From Coptis chinensis (Eukaryota > Streptophyta > Magnoliopsida > Ranunculales > Ranunculaceae): a DNA stretch of 64,000 bases. Of the stretch, positions 34,961 through 48,072 are shown piece by piece. The translations under genes and the position numbers were made by a program. The stretch lies in contig CM027384.1 in NCBI GenBank assembly GCA_015680905.1, positions 72,697,501-72,761,500 of the forward strand, given 5' to 3'. The notes beneath the pieces are model-generated. The model saw only the letters and a list, made by a program, of their open reading frames with translations. It did not search any database and was not told the origin of the DNA. The stretch's first letter is position 1; each line of letters starts with the position of its first letter.

Positions 34961-36080
34961 ACGCCTTTATCCATAGTACATATATAATATTGTGATATAG
35001 AGATAAATCGACCCTCTAAAATCACGATATATATCATAGGTATATGAATATATCATTATATCTCCTTCTCTGGCGGGATACTTTGCATTGGTATACATGT
35101 TGATATCATGTAGATATCGAGGATATATCGACCAATCAAGTATCAACAAATATCACCCTATTAATTGTTGATATTTCTTTATATATTCTCGATTGTTAAA
35201 CTTTATAAAATAAGAGAGCAAGAATAGTAGTGGAGAAGAAGTAATCTTATTGATGTGTAGAATAATGGATGGGAGATTACAACCGTTATATGGAGGAGTT
35301 ACTTATCTTGGTGGGCATCCACATAAGACCTACGTCTTTATAACACTTCCCTTTGAATGACCACCATTCAATGACAACGTACTGTTGCCTCATTAAAACT
35401 TTACTAAAGAAAACCTAATGGGAAAAAAACAAAGCTAAGAAAAAACAAATACAACGCTCAAAAGTCATTGACTATGTTGCTTCTTTAGATACTTTGTTAT
35501 GAAAAACCACGTGGGAAAATCCTAGTCAAAGGAAAAAGAGTGCAACTCACAAATTAAAAGACATGAATGATCCCCCTGAATAGAACTCCCCCTCAATGTA
35601 ACATATTTCAATCAATATCTCATTTGTCTGGTGATTGAGTTGTCGCATGCCTATCCCATATACCATCTTCTAAAATGTTGACTTTGGTAGTGCCCTTGGT
35701 GGAAAGTGCTTGGTTCAACCTCCCTTAACTTAATGAATCCATCTTGTACTTGGGCAGTGCATGTAACTTTGTGTTCATATATTGTTATCACTCTTTCTCT
35801 AGTTGCTTCAAGACATAACTACATAATTACTAATAAAAACTTAACCTATTTGAGAGAATTATTTAGAAATGTACGTAATGATAAATAATAAATTAAATTG
35901 TTATCGTCAATAAAAAACGGAAGATATCATTGATATATATATCCCAAATTATCGCCACTATCTCCAATATCATGAATTTATCGTGGTATTTATAGATATA
36001 TATTAATGATATTTGCACTTGATTCTATCGAGTATCGTCATATTGTGATATATCCATATATATTTGACGTATACAAGTTT
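34961..36080. repeat. AT-rich TATCGATAT-type repeat with an inner insert
   Basis: The outer parts (34,961-35,150 and about 35,925-36,075) are full of GATATAT / ATATATCGA words in both orientations, like the shorter blocks near 20.0 and 20.7 kb. The inner part is different in composition and is described separately. The whole looks like one AT-rich repeat split by an insertion. Confidence 0.4.
35157..35660. mobile_element. Possible LTR-retrotransposon fragment (fossil)
   Basis: Contains TGTTGCCTCATTAAAAC, AAGAAAACCTAATGGGAAAA and AAAGGAAAAAGAGTGCAACT, a run of words I recall from plant LTR-element termini. It is short and broken, with no coding part and no paired repeat in the window. Family uncertain. 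Confidence 0.3.
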
Positions 36081-36282
36081 GAAGTTTGAAGAGCTTTTGC
36101 ATATTAGTGGGTTTTCAGGTCAACAAGCTTGTGGCCAAGCTTCTTCAATATGGGGAGAGTGATGTAGAACATTAGTTGTTGTTGTCAGCGTCATAGGCAT
36201 GCGCCCTTAGTTGACTCCAAGCCCATTAGTTAGTTGTGACACATGTTGTGCATGTTCCTATTGGTTTATGCTTTCTAGGGTT

Positions 36283-37525
36283 CACTACAAGAGAAGAGAC
36301 CTTTTGCGACTATATTTTTAGCGACGCTTTTAAACCGTTGCCAATATATAGCAACAACAATGCTTTTAAGGGTAGCAAATTAATTTTGGTAGGGTGGGAC
36401 ACTAATTGCTACACTTTTAAGGGTTGGTAAACATATAAGTTTTTAAGACTTACCCCTATCAAATTTGCTAAAATTACTTCCCCCTCTAGTTCTTCACTAT
36501 TTAGACTCCCAAGACTCAAGCGGGACCGAAGTCACTGGTGTTGACCGTGATCTTACTGTTTGAGTCATGTGAAATGTCCTAAATACCCTTTCAGACCTAA
36601 ATTTACCTAAATACCCCCTTGACTTCCTAACCACATACGGAACACACATAAACTTTATTAGTAGTACCCACAGTATTTACAAAGATTAGTAGTATCCCCT
36701 TGCATTCCCAAGACCAAAGAGGAGGAGTAAGTGACATGTGTCCCCATCATATCAACTCAATCCAACGGCTTAAACAAAGGGGGAGTAAGTGAAACGTGTC
36801 CCCATCCTATCAACTCCATCCAACGGCTTAAATAAAGGGGGAGTTAGTGACATGTGTCCCCATCCTATCAAGTTAATCCAATGGCATGAACAATTACTTG
36901 AATTTACTATTAGTTTTCACCACTTCTTGAGATGTGTAGTTGGGGTACTACTAATTTTTGTAAATACAGTGAGGGAGGGGGGTACTACTAATAAAATTTG
37001 TGTCTTGTATGTGGTTAGGAAGTCAAGGGGGTATTTAGGTAATTTTAGGTCTAAAAAGGTATTTAGGACATTTTACATAACTCAAACAATGAGATCACGG
37101 TCAACACCAGTAGACTCGGTCCTACTGTGAGTCTGGGGGGGGGGGGAGTCTAAATAGTGAAGAACTAGGGGGGTGGGGGAAGTCATTTTAGAAAACTTGA
37201 CAGGGGGGTAAGTCTTAAAATTGTAAACATATTTCATGTTTTATTTTCAATATAAATTCTTTTATATTATGTTTAAGTTCAGTAGCTACACTTTTAAGCG
37301 TCGAAAATGATAAAATTTATCAGCAACGCTATAAAGAGTAGCAACAACTATAACATACGTCGCTGGTGTTCTTTAGGTAATTGGTTATATATGTCCTCAT
37401 TTTTTTTGGCCCCCCTTTTAGTTTATTTGGGGCTATTTTTTTTTCCTGGTACTTATTTGTCGCTGGGTATTGACTAGAGGCCTTCAATTTTTTAATGGGG
37501 ACGGTTTTAAGGGAGACTTGTAGTG
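36283..37525. mobile_element. Non-autonomous CACTA element
   Basis: 1,243 bp, beginning CACTACAAGAGAAGAGACC and ending GGGAGACTTGTAGTG, so the ends are inverted over CACTACAAG. Subterminal words of CACTA type repeat on both sides (AGCGACGC, TAGCAAC, AAGCGTCG, CAACGCTATA). The expected 3-bp target duplication is not seen (GTT on the left, ATA on the right). It has no coding capacity and holds another MITE. Confidence 0.65.
36441..37220. mobile_element. Long-TIR MITE nested in the CACTA element
   Basis: Arms of about 200 bp are inverted: the left starts TTTTAAGACTTACCCC and the right ends GGGGTAAGTCTTAAAA. Inside the arms, CCTAACCACATAC pairs with GTATGTGGTTAGG and CCCCCTTGACTTCC with GGAAGTCAAGGGGG. 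The middle holds three direct copies of a unit of about 58 bp (from about 36,724, 36,782 and 36,841), each with GTGTCCCCATC-TATCAA. Long arms suggest a Mutator-like or foldback MITE; a 9-bp target duplication was not found. A run of 12-14 G lies at about 37,134-37,147. Confidence 0.65.
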
Positions 37526-38530
37526 ATATAACCTAAACTAACTATGTTATGATCCTGTGCCCTGTTTCTTACCTAGAATAGGAAACAAAACCCTTCGGTG
37601 AGTTTTCCTATCCTTAATTTCCTTTTCATGTTTCTTTCCACTTCAGGTAAAATCCTCCATTATATATAGTGTGAGTTATGTAGTACATATTATACAATTA
37701 TATATGGTTAGCCCTGTTGTTGAAGCTCCAGTGGGTTTTGGAGATGCCACTGCTGAAAACCCCTTGTTGAGTGGAGCTCCCTCTTCTGTAACTCCCTTGA
37801 TGACCCAACCTTTCTCTTGGAGTTCGCTGTTTTCCAATTCTCGGGTTGCTTTTCTAGATACTAGCCTAGAACAGTTCGAAATAAATGAGATTGATAGTAT
37901 TTATGATGTTCCTTTGGATCTCATTATGAGAGGTGAAACAATGTGGAGGGAGTATCTAGTCGGTTTCTTTCTAGAGCAAAGATTAGCCTTTCCTTATGTG
38001 AAATCAGTGCTGCAGCAGAAATGGAAAACTAAACTAGGGGGTCATTTGAGATGTCAGCTGACCAAGAATTGTTTTACTTCAAATTTGTAAGTGATGAAGA
38101 TCGGCAAGCAGTTTTGGGTGAAGGCCCAGTGTTTATGGGAGGAAGATGCCTTGTTATAGGACCCTGGACTCAAAATGTTGAGATCCAAATGAAATCGCTG
38201 AATACCATTCCCATTTGGGTTAAGATGCATGGTGTACCCAAAGTGATGTGGACTGATGAAGGCTTAGGCTTTATTGCTAGTAAGATGGGGAAACCTCATT
38301 GTCAGGACCATCCAACAAAGGAACGAAGGCGACTGGATTATGCGCGTGTCTGTGTTGAGTACAAGGTAAATGAGACATTGCCTGACTCATTCGATATCCG
38401 ACTGAGTCCAAACAATGTAAGGAAGATTTCTCATGAGTACCCTTAGATCCCTAAACGATGTGATTACTGCCACATTTTTGGGCATTCAATAGAGAAATGC
38501 TCGAGAACAGCACAACAAAACCATAGCCAA

Positions 38531-40075
38531 TGATGTTAGCACTTTTGCGGGGTAAATATTTGAAGTTTCTTTTTCCGTTTTCGTACCAACACTCAAGTTC
38601 CTTACTCACATTCTTCGTGTGTATTGTTAGAGTAAGGGTTCATTCCAACTTAAGACAAGGATGACATTACAACTAGAATTGTTCAAGGAAAACTAGTGAG
38701 AAGGATTTTTTGATGATTGAGTTATACTAAAACTACTTAGCTTACTTTTAGATTCTTAAATTAAGGTTACGTAAACATGCACTACTAAAAAAATGAAATG
38801 GATAGATAGAAAGGGGTGGAGAGTTAAATCCACTCATTTGAAGACAAACCTCTATTGATTGAATCTAGTTTATTTCATCTTTAATCTTTCTTAGAATTCA
38901 TAGACAAATCTTAATAAATATTAGAGTTTTGATCCCTAACAATATAATTCATCTCTAAGATCATATTGCTAGCATGAGAAATAAAAGCAATGACTTATCT
39001 CTAAGAAATCACCTCAATTCCTAACTAGACTCTACACCAACTACTATTTTGGGGTAGGATATAAAGTTTAGTTTATTTGTCCTAAACAAATAACTAGAAT
39101 TCAATAACAAAAGTTATTCCTCACGTGAGCTTCATTAACCTTCCACAAAGGAAGGTTTTAGCTCATGATCATAGGATTACAATGTTCATGTGTTATGTGT
39201 TATGCTATTACGAAAGAGCAAGAAGAAGAATAAGAGAAGAAACTAACTTTGCCTTAAGGAAAATGTAAATTTAATTTAGAAGAACATAAGTGTTGCCACC
39301 ATTAAAATTATTACAAGAGCTTAACGTCAAACAAGAAAAAGAAAAAAATACAAGACAAGGAATGAATGCTCTCATTTTCTAATTTACTACATATGAGAGC
39401 ATTCTCTCTTCCATCCCACGTGAAGCCACCTCCCACATTAAATTCCATCCTATCTAAAACTAAATCATGACAAAATAATCACTATTACAAGAATCTAAAG
39501 TTAAGTCTTACTAATTAATGAGATGCAAGGTGTCATGTGGTGCCAATTAATAAGATGCAAGGTGTCATATGGTGCAAATTATTTGTTTGACTTGTGAGCT
39601 TGACTTGGGACATGATGACTCATCCAATCTTGTGGGCCTATAAAGTGGGTCCACGTGCTGCGTCCAGTGGCGGGTCTGTCTTTTGGTATTTTTACAACTT
39701 CCCGCCTTTGCGTATAGTTCATTGTAGTGATCGTCTGAGCATCTCACTTGCCGAATTCGGAGTCCTGGTTCAAGAGATATGAGCTTCGGAAGTTTGATAC
39801 TTCTATGTGCGTAATCCCTTTTCTGACTTGATTCTATCCTGTTTGAGTCTTTGAGCTTTAGTCCAGCTTTGTTGGGCTTCACATGGGTTTACTCAGAAAG
39901 CTTTACGTATACTCACTATTCCGTGCTTAAATACTGGCTTTATCATCATTTTTACGTTGGTTGCACAAACCTGCAAAAACACGAAAATACGATTATTTCA
40001 TGATTATTAAACACATAATTAACCGAAATATTACGTCTCTATGGGGTTTTATAATACAGTTTTGGGTGCTTATCA
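38531..40075. mobile_element. Solo LTR, copy A (fossil)
   Basis: 1,545 bp, starting TGATGTTAGCAC and ending GGGTGCTTATCA, with short inverted ends (TGAT...GCAC / GTGC...ATCA). Flanks GCCAA (38,526-38,530) and GCCAG (40,076-40,080) fit a 5-bp target duplication with one difference. It lies inside LINE ORF1 with no internal retroelement genes, so it is best read as a solo LTR. Family not assigned. A second copy lies at 61,585-63,123. Confidence 0.6.
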
Positions 40076-42815
40076 GCCAGAGAGCAGCCAACATGAATAG
40101 AGCTGATGGTACTGGAAGGAACAAAAATAGGAGAATAGTGACATGATTGGAACGAGGAAATAATACGGTAATATACGATATGGCAATGGTCCTGGGGAAA
40201 ATGTGACTTGAAGGATTTGGATTATGAGGAACCTCAATCCCATAAACATTCAGTCATCGGCAGGTGCTGGGACTAGCTGTGTAAGGGATGATCAGGGAAG
40301 GTCGCAAGTGAGTGACAATGGCAACGAAACAATAGTCGCAGAAAATCAAGTCGATGGTCCAGGGATAGCAGGAGAACATCAAGGCATAGCTACAAACGTT
40401 AGTGATGATTCTCGTATGGTAGTCTATAGGGAAGGTAATGAAGAACTTATGGGATATCGGTTTGCGATTCTAAATGAATTAGATGGTCTTGACTCAGGGA
40501 ATGAATTAGTGATTTTTCAGGAGGTGGTTGACTTAGAGGAACCTTTCCAGATGGCTCTTTAGGTACTCGAGTTGGAAGAATTTAATATACAAGAGCATGG
40601 CAATGAAAGTGTGGAATCAGATGGAGTGGTCTCAATCCATGAAATCGAACACTTTAACGACCACTTTCTTGATATAGAAACAGTGGAAATTCATGACTCC
40701 TTGCCTGTAACGGAAGAACCAGCTACCCCAGCAGTGCAGAAATGCAAAAATCCACAAGGCAGCAACTCGAGACACAGTGGGGAGAAACAAACATCAAAGC
40801 ATGACGGGTAGTTGAGTAGGAAAAAGAGAGGAAGACCTAAAGGGTCAAAAAACAAAAACAAATATTAAAAATGATAGCTCCTATCTGTGTTTGGAATGTT
40901 TGGGGTATGAATGACATCCTTAGAGCTAAGGAGATCAATAAGTTGAGAATGGAAAAGAAATTTTGCATCATGGGTCTTTTAGAAACAAAGGCAAGACAAC
41001 ACAAATTCCAGGACATTCGTAGTTTGTGTTGCCCTAATTGGGAGTGGTTTGATAACTATAACCAGGATCCTTCCGGTAGAATATGGGTTAGTTGGGACCC
41101 AAATTTCATCAATATGCAGCTCTTTAAAGTCTCCGATCAACTAATTCACTATAAGGTCTCCTTTTTGCCTAGTAGTGAACGCTTTCTTTTGACTACGGTC
41201 TATGCTAGGAATGCCAAAAGGGAGAGAATAAATTTATGAAGAGACATAGTATCCATTGCCTCATCCATACAATTGCCATGGTGTGTAGCAGGAGACTTCA
41301 ATAATATCAGATTTGCTCATGAAAGGTTGGGAGAAAGTCCTATGCATCCTAACGAAGCGAATTAATTTGTTGATTGCTAGCAACAAGTTGGACTAGATGA
41401 TCTTAAATACTTGGGATTTCAGTTCACATGGAGTATAATAAAGCAGGGGGAAGGAATAGAGTGATGACTAAAATTGATAGATGTCTTGTCAATAATGCGT
41501 GGCTTGGAGAATTTTTAACTTCCCAAGTGGAATTTCTGCAACAAGGAGTGTCCGACCACTCTCCTATGCTGCTGTTTTGGACTGACTATGTCAAGAAAGC
41601 TAGTCTCGCCTTTTAGATTCAAGAATTTTTGGGAAGCCAAAACTGAGTTCCATAACATGTTACAGCAGTCTTGGAACACAAATATCTACTCAAATCCGAT
41701 GTATGTATTGATGGAAAAACTGAAGATGCTCAAGAAAAGAATAAAGCCGTGGGCTAAGAATTTTTTTTTCTGATTTACATGGTAAAGTGGTAGCTGCCAG
41801 AAATGTTCTTCTCGAAGTTTAATTGCTTCTATAAGATTTCCCTCATAATCCTTTCTTGTGGGAAAAGGAGAGAGTGACACTAGATAAGTATACAGAATTG
41901 ATTAAAGATGAGGAAGCGGAGATTCAGCAAAAATGCAACAAGGAATGGATGATGGGTGGAGACAAATGTACAACTTTCTTTTTCAATCTCATTAAAGAAA
42001 GAAAAGCTAGAGGTGGGATATGGAGTATAATCGATGATCATGGAAATGCAGTATCTGGTCAGAGCCATGTTACAGAGATGTTTCTACAGTACTACAAGAG
42101 TCTCATTGGCACTCCGTCTGAGCCTATTAGTGACGATGATTTTTTCAATTCCTTGCAAGTCAAAGGGGTGATACAGAGTACTCAGGTGTTTCTAGAGGCA
42201 GATATTTTTGAGAATGAGATCAAAGAAGCCCTTTTTTCCATGAAAGACAGTTCTGCTCCTGGACCCGATAGATTCAATCCATTCTTTTTCAAAAGCTGTT
42301 AGGGGGATTGTAGGTATGGATTTTATGAATGCTATTACAAATGTTTTTCATACTTGCAATATGCCTAAAGGAGTTAATTTCACCTTTCTTTGTCTTATCC
42401 CAAAGATTAAGAATCCGTCTAAAGTAGAAGACTTTAGACCCATTGCTCTATGTAACACTGTTTATAAGTGTATCTCTAAAGTCATTACTAATAGACTCAA
42501 GATAGTGATTGGTGATCTTGTTTTTTCTAACCAATCGGCTTTCATCCCTAGTAGAATGATTCAAGATAATATTTTACTCACATGAACTACTCCAAGGCTA
42601 TGACAGAAACATGGGACTCGAGATGCTCCATTAAGCTTGACATCAAAGCGCTTATGATATGGTGAGTTGGGAAGCGATTAAAGCCATACTTATCACATTT
42701 AATTTTTCAGAGCAGTTGAGAAAATGGATTGAGATGTGCATTGCTTCACCATCATATTCTATCTTTGGCAATGGTTCCCCAAAAGGCTTCTTTCCTGGTG
42801 CTAGAGGGTTGAGAC

Positions 42816-44075
42816 TGATAAGGTTATATACTAAAAGCATTACTTTTGTATTAACTCTAATTCTTTATATTTTGAATGAGAATCATATGGGCAAATGTTA
42901 TGCATATTATATATGTTATTAGTTATATGGATGTGTCTAATACTTTATGTTGTAGATGATATGGTGTGAACACACAGAAGATCATATCATCACTACCTTA
43001 TAAAGTATAAGTAATCGTTCACAACCTATATGGATTTGGACAAACCATTGGTACGGTTGTAGTATAATTTGGTATTAGTCTATCTTGACTATAGAATTAC
43101 ACTAGTATACTTTGTGTGTATTGAACATGACCAAGTGAGGTGGTTTCTTTTTATACTGACTATATAAGAGAACAAACGCCTCTGTTATTATGGATGTTTG
43201 TCCTCTTAATTCGGATATAATAATGGGCACTTACGTGCATTGTACATTGCTTGAAATCATCAATGAGTGAGATTCATTTGTGAATCAACAAACTCGATGG
43301 ATTGGGTAATGACATTGTATGTAAGGTGTGCTTTTGATTATAGAAGGAATCCGTGACCCACAGGAAGTCGGGTTGGTGATGTCCCTCGAGGAGCTCAAAA
43401 GATTGTCATGTAAACCCCGGTGGATTTATTCCGATATGACAATGAGGTTGAGTGGTACTACTCAAGGACATAAGAAGTTGATTAATGTAGTTGTCAGTAA
43501 CTTGACTTAATCAACGGAGATTCGATATCTTAAACACGGGGAGATCAACGAGCATATAATATGGAGCCCATAAAACCGACCGTAATTTGGGATTAGAGGC
43601 GGTAGTGCAACAATGACCTTTAGTGGAATAAGCCATTTGTTGACGGACTTAGGCCGTGTGTTCTGGGCGAACATGGGAAGCCCAAGCCCCTCAGGAGGCC
43701 CAACCCTAATTTCTCCTCATGGTCCCTGTTGTAGCCTATAAATAGAATCTCTTTTCTCTTGGCCGAAATTACTATTCACTGGATTGAAAAGAGAGGCAAG
43801 GAAAGATAGATCCAAAATTGGATCTAGCTTTGTGAGAAAGAAGGGGGTTGGTAGATCGTTGCCCACACAACGTCCAATCTATTCTAAAGGAATACAACAG
43901 AAGATCAAGGGGTTGATTGTTGATTCGGATTCATAGCTATTGGATTCTCAGAGATATCAAGAAGCTGATCTAAAGGTATGATTTTCTATCCAAAATCGTG
44001 AACCCCATTAATTCCGCTGCGCGTGGGTTTTTGCGGTTTGTAGAAATATTCATTCTGAAAATAACAGTTCCTACA
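42816..44075. mobile_element. Solo LTR in the LINE reverse transcriptase (fossil)
   Basis: 1,260 bp, starting TGATAAGG and ending CCTACA, flanked by a perfect 5-bp target duplication GAGAC (42,811-42,815 and 44,076-44,080). The LINE reading resumes directly after it. TATAAATAG near 43,737 fits an LTR promoter. No internal genes, so it is a solo LTR. Family not assigned. It is younger than the LINE copy it interrupts. Confidence 0.75.
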
Positions 44076-44940
44076 GAGACAATGAGATCCGCTTTATCCT
44101 TACTTATTTGTTCTGGTTATGGAGATTCTGTCTTGCATTCTGAAGGATAGATTGGCTTCCAAGATGATCAAATACCACTCTAAATGCAAAAAAAGCCAGC
44201 TGTCACACCTAGCCTTTGCATATGATGTCTTGATATTCTGTAAGGGTGACACAGATTCCATTGCAGCTAGGTAGTTTTAGAAGAGTTTGGCAAGGCCACA
44301 TATGTAAAAATGAACACTCTTAAAACATCGTTGTTGACATGGGCCTTAAATCAACAAGATGGTAATTCTCTAGCTCAAATTCTTGGAGTGCAGCTTGTAA
44401 ATCCACTAGTGAGATACTTGGGTCTACCACTTATTTCGGCTAGACTGGGCATTCGAGAATGCCAACCTCTCATTGAGAAAGTCGCGTCCATAATCACTAA
44501 TTGGAAGTCAAGATTTTTGTCACATGCCAGGAGACTGCAACTTATTTACTCAGTGTTTATGTCTTTCCATTCTTACTGGTCCAGAACCTTCATTCTGCCC
44601 AAAACTTGCCTAGAGAATATAGAAAAGACATGTGCTAGATTTCTGTGGAGTGGAGCAGATATGAAAAGAGCAGTCCACCATGCACTACTAAAAGAAGGGC
44701 TTTTTGTGTCACTTATTTTTTTTGTCTTGTGTCACTTACTAGAAAAAAGTGACACACAGAGTTTTGATGTGTCACTTTTTTATAGAAGGAGGGCTGATGT
44801 GTTGCTTTTAGGAAAAGTGACACAAGTAATTTTATTTTTTGTGTCCCATTATTTGAAAGTGACACTAGTGGTTTGCCTTGATGTGTCACTTCTGGATGTA
44901 AAAATATCGAAAACAAAAATTAACAAATTATCGAAATAAA

Positions 44941-47642
44941 TAAGCGACACGAGTAAAGAGTAATGAAGTACGAATAATTACTTCGTATGCCATGAAACTC
45001 AAAGTTATGATTTTTGCTTGGCCGCTATATTTTTAGTTCCCCCAAAAACAACTAACTTTCTAAACCTAAAAGGAAACGGAAAGGAAAGAGAATAGAAATA
45101 GAAACCGGAAGGTGTTTAAATCACTTCAGTAACTCATCAAAAACGTAAAAAAAAAAACGAGGAAAAGCAAAACTATCTCAGTGAACCATTCTTCTTCCCA
45201 AATTCTCACCGGTAACGCGCGCTCCTCACCCATCTCTCGTCCATCCCTCGTTCTCCGGTTCGCTTTTCCGCTCTCTCTCTCTCTCTCTCTAGCAAAAAAA
45301 TAAAGGTAAGATTTTTTTTTCGTTTTTATTTAATTGTCTATGTTTTGGATGCTATTAATCTGTTCTAAGTTTTGTTTTTGTGTGGTAGCAGTCTATTATG
45401 TTGCTCTTTCAGTTGTTTCTTTGGATTTTTTTGCTTTTGTCATTTGTCAAAAGCTGTGGGATCTCGAACATATGCGTCGACCACCTCTAATCTCCCCCGT
45501 TTGATACGTGTTGTGCCCTTCTGTTTTCCTCGCACACTTTTATTGTTTGGTTACCCACTGAAAGTTGTATTACAAAGAAAACGTTCTTCTATCCTGTTTT
45601 GGCCTCTGAGCAACTTTTTTGCATTCTTTTCATGTTTCAAGATCTTTACCAAAAATTCTTTGAAGTATTTTTGTTTTTACTTAATTTTTTTTTCAAGTAA
45701 GAACCCTTCTCTGTTCATAGGAAAAGGGCATTTGACAGGGTATTCTGTGATGAATGCTGCCGACATTAATAACACTGCTTCTCCTTTCCAAGACCTGTTA
45801 TTTTAGATTCTGATGCTAGTTTGCTTCCCCACAATTGCTGTAGCTAAAAATTGATATGTTTTTTTTTTAAAAGTAATGAACATGGTTTTGTGATTTTGTC
45901 TATTATTGTTAGATACAAATAAGAAAAAGTCAAATGTCATGCTGTCTCTATAACCGCGGTACCCCATAATAAAAGAAATACAAAATTGATATACTATTTG
46001 GTGGAGAAATCTAGTATAGGGAGGAGCAAATACATACAAAACTGTTATTGTATGTGGGTAGTAGTTGCAATTTATTAATGGGGTTTTTTTTTTTTTTTTT
46101 TTCTGTATGTGTCTTGTTTCTTGAAATGTATGTGCATCAGATCCATGTGCTTAATGACTTCACATGCTTCTATGGAGGTCCCATATTTGTTTGTCTCTCA
46201 TATGTCATATATTGTTATCTCCATTATGTGGTGGAGGCACGATCCATTTGCTCTTTGATTGCCATGTTACCCCTGTGTTTCTTCTTTGAAAGGGCTTTGG
46301 ATTGCATTGTTTGAGCTCTATCAAATATATCAAGTTTAGATAACTATGTTAGTTTTGATATGTCACCATTGTATTTTGATTTGAACGGTTCTTTTGGACA
46401 CCGCTTTAGGGAAATACTAGTATTATGATTGCGGTATGCATTAGTGAAACTTAAAAATCTTTTTAATGGACCTTTAAATGTTGTTTGTACTTAATTGATT
46501 CATTTGTGCCCATTTCTTCTTTTGGATTTTGGTGAAGAAGCAATGCTTGGAACCTAGACTGGATTTGGATTGTTATATTTTTTATGAATCATTTTCAGTA
46601 GGCGAGGGGCCGACCCGACTTAGGAGACTCATGAAATCGAAAAGAGATTACACTTGTCATTGTGTCTAGCATTTTCTATAGATCTATAGGAATTTTATGG
46701 TGTATCTTGGATCAAAGATATATGGTTAGGTCTCGTATATAGAATTTCATTGACAAATTGTCGGTTAGGACCCTTTGCATTGCTTTTTGGTGCCCTAATG
46801 TTTCAACTAATTCATCCATCTTCGATGGGCATAATAATGAATGAGTGCGGTTGTGCATTTTATGAATGTTGCAAGTGATATCGGTTCATATGGCGAAGTC
46901 TTTTAGCCCCGAAAGCACGCAAATTCTGAATTCTGTTGTCGCATGTATGTTGATTGTTGTATTTTCAATCTGTTGGTGTTGATATATATTGTTTGTAATT
47001 TAGTTATTTCCTGTCCTTGTAAACATCAGGATGAGAAGTTTTACAGGGTACCAGTTAATGTACCCACTTTCTTACATTTGCTAAAAGCCTAAAACTACTT
47101 CGTAAGAGCCACTTTTGGATTTGGTTTCAATAAAAAAAAATTGGTTTTATATAAAAATGCAAAACAACATATGCAAATGGGAAGTAGGTGCACCCTTTAC
47201 ACTTAATTTGTTTCTCCTTATGGTATATGATTTAGTAAATCCCTGCCCCGGCTATTACGTTTTAGAAACTTCGAAGTAAAAAAAGTGGTATGGTACATCA
47301 TTTTGTTGACCGAGTACAGTGCGAAGAGATTTTTTAACCCTTGTATATATAGCCCACCTCATCTAATTTGGCGGTCCTGTTTTCGAAAGTGAAACACTTA
47401 TGTTTCAAATGAGATTGTCATTCCGAGAGTCCATTTTGGTTTCGGTACAACGATATATGCGGTGTGAATTCTTGTAACGCTAAGTTCAATGAAGTTTCCA
47501 ACAATTATGTTCCACTAGAGAAGTCATTTTGTGGAACTCCATGTTGCATAAAGATTTTTAGTAATCTTGCATTTATCTTTGATTACGAATCACAGTGCAA
47601 CATCATTCATTAATACCGGGCTCCGCGCCCTTTCGTGACGAA

Positions 47643-47720
<78 letters not shown>

Positions 47721-48072
47721 CAAACGCGTCCGGGGCGTATCCGTTTCCTATATTTTTGAAAAATGCCGCGGTCGTATCCGTCGTCGGTCGTATCGCGGTC
47801 GCATGTCGGTATCCGTGCTTCTTAGCTTCTATTTGGTTATTGAGAGTAGCCTAAATTGGTTAGTTAGATTTCCAATGTAATTTGATTTTGCATAATACCA
47901 TTATCATATCATCTTAGACTTACTTAATGTTTTTCCTACTAATGTGTCATGTGTTGATATCATCTTGCCATGATACTTTATTTTTGAATGTGTGGTCTTT
48001 GTACTTGATTTTTTTTTTTTTTTTGACTCTGTTTTTCTTTTAAGAGATCGGTTTGTTGCATTTTGCTACGAT
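44941..48072 (+). other. Leader region of the CACTA element
   Basis: No transposon coding part is recognised before TNP2. A CT-rich stretch at 45,180-45,300 followed by a donor-like AAAGGTAAGA looks like a promoter and leader exon. An (AT)n run of about 75 bp lies at 47,643-47,717, followed by a GC-rich stretch of CGTATCCGT-like words (47,730-47,815). A 144-codon open frame at 45,372-45,806 lacks domains and is probably chance. Part of this may be acquired DNA, but I recognise none of it. Confidence 0.4.

Larger units (their letters stand above)
37704..44682 (+). mobile_element. L1-type LINE, decayed, with two inserted LTRs
   Basis: ORF1 starts at 37,704 (MVSPVVEAP) and shows the DUF4283 region (LVGFFLEQRLAFPYVKSVL, then IPIWVKMHGVPKVMWTDEGL) and a zinc knuckle CDYCHIFGHSIEKC. 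The tail of ORF1 is at 40,081-40,850. The endonuclease starts at 40,871 (MIAPICVWNVWGMND; LLETKAR; VAGDFNNIRF; DHSPML). The reverse transcriptase gives SSAPGPDRFNPFFFKSC, FRPIALCNTVYKCISKVI, NQSAFIPSRMIQDNI and the PKGFFPGARGLR block. The polymerase FADD motif is altered to FAYD near 44,217. There are several frame changes and stops. LTRs interrupt it at 38,531-40,075 and 42,816-44,075. It is cut at 44,682 by the large CACTA element, so its 3' end is not here. Confidence 0.82.

Noticed and set aside
45372-45806. 144-codon open frame in the CACTA leader
   Set aside because: Phe/Cys/Ser-rich translation typical of T-rich noncoding DNA; starts within a CT-rich leader next to splice-like sites; no motif.
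47643-47717. Long (AT)n run as a possible matrix-attachment or origin site
   Set aside because: A plain microsatellite explains it; no further signal supports a function.
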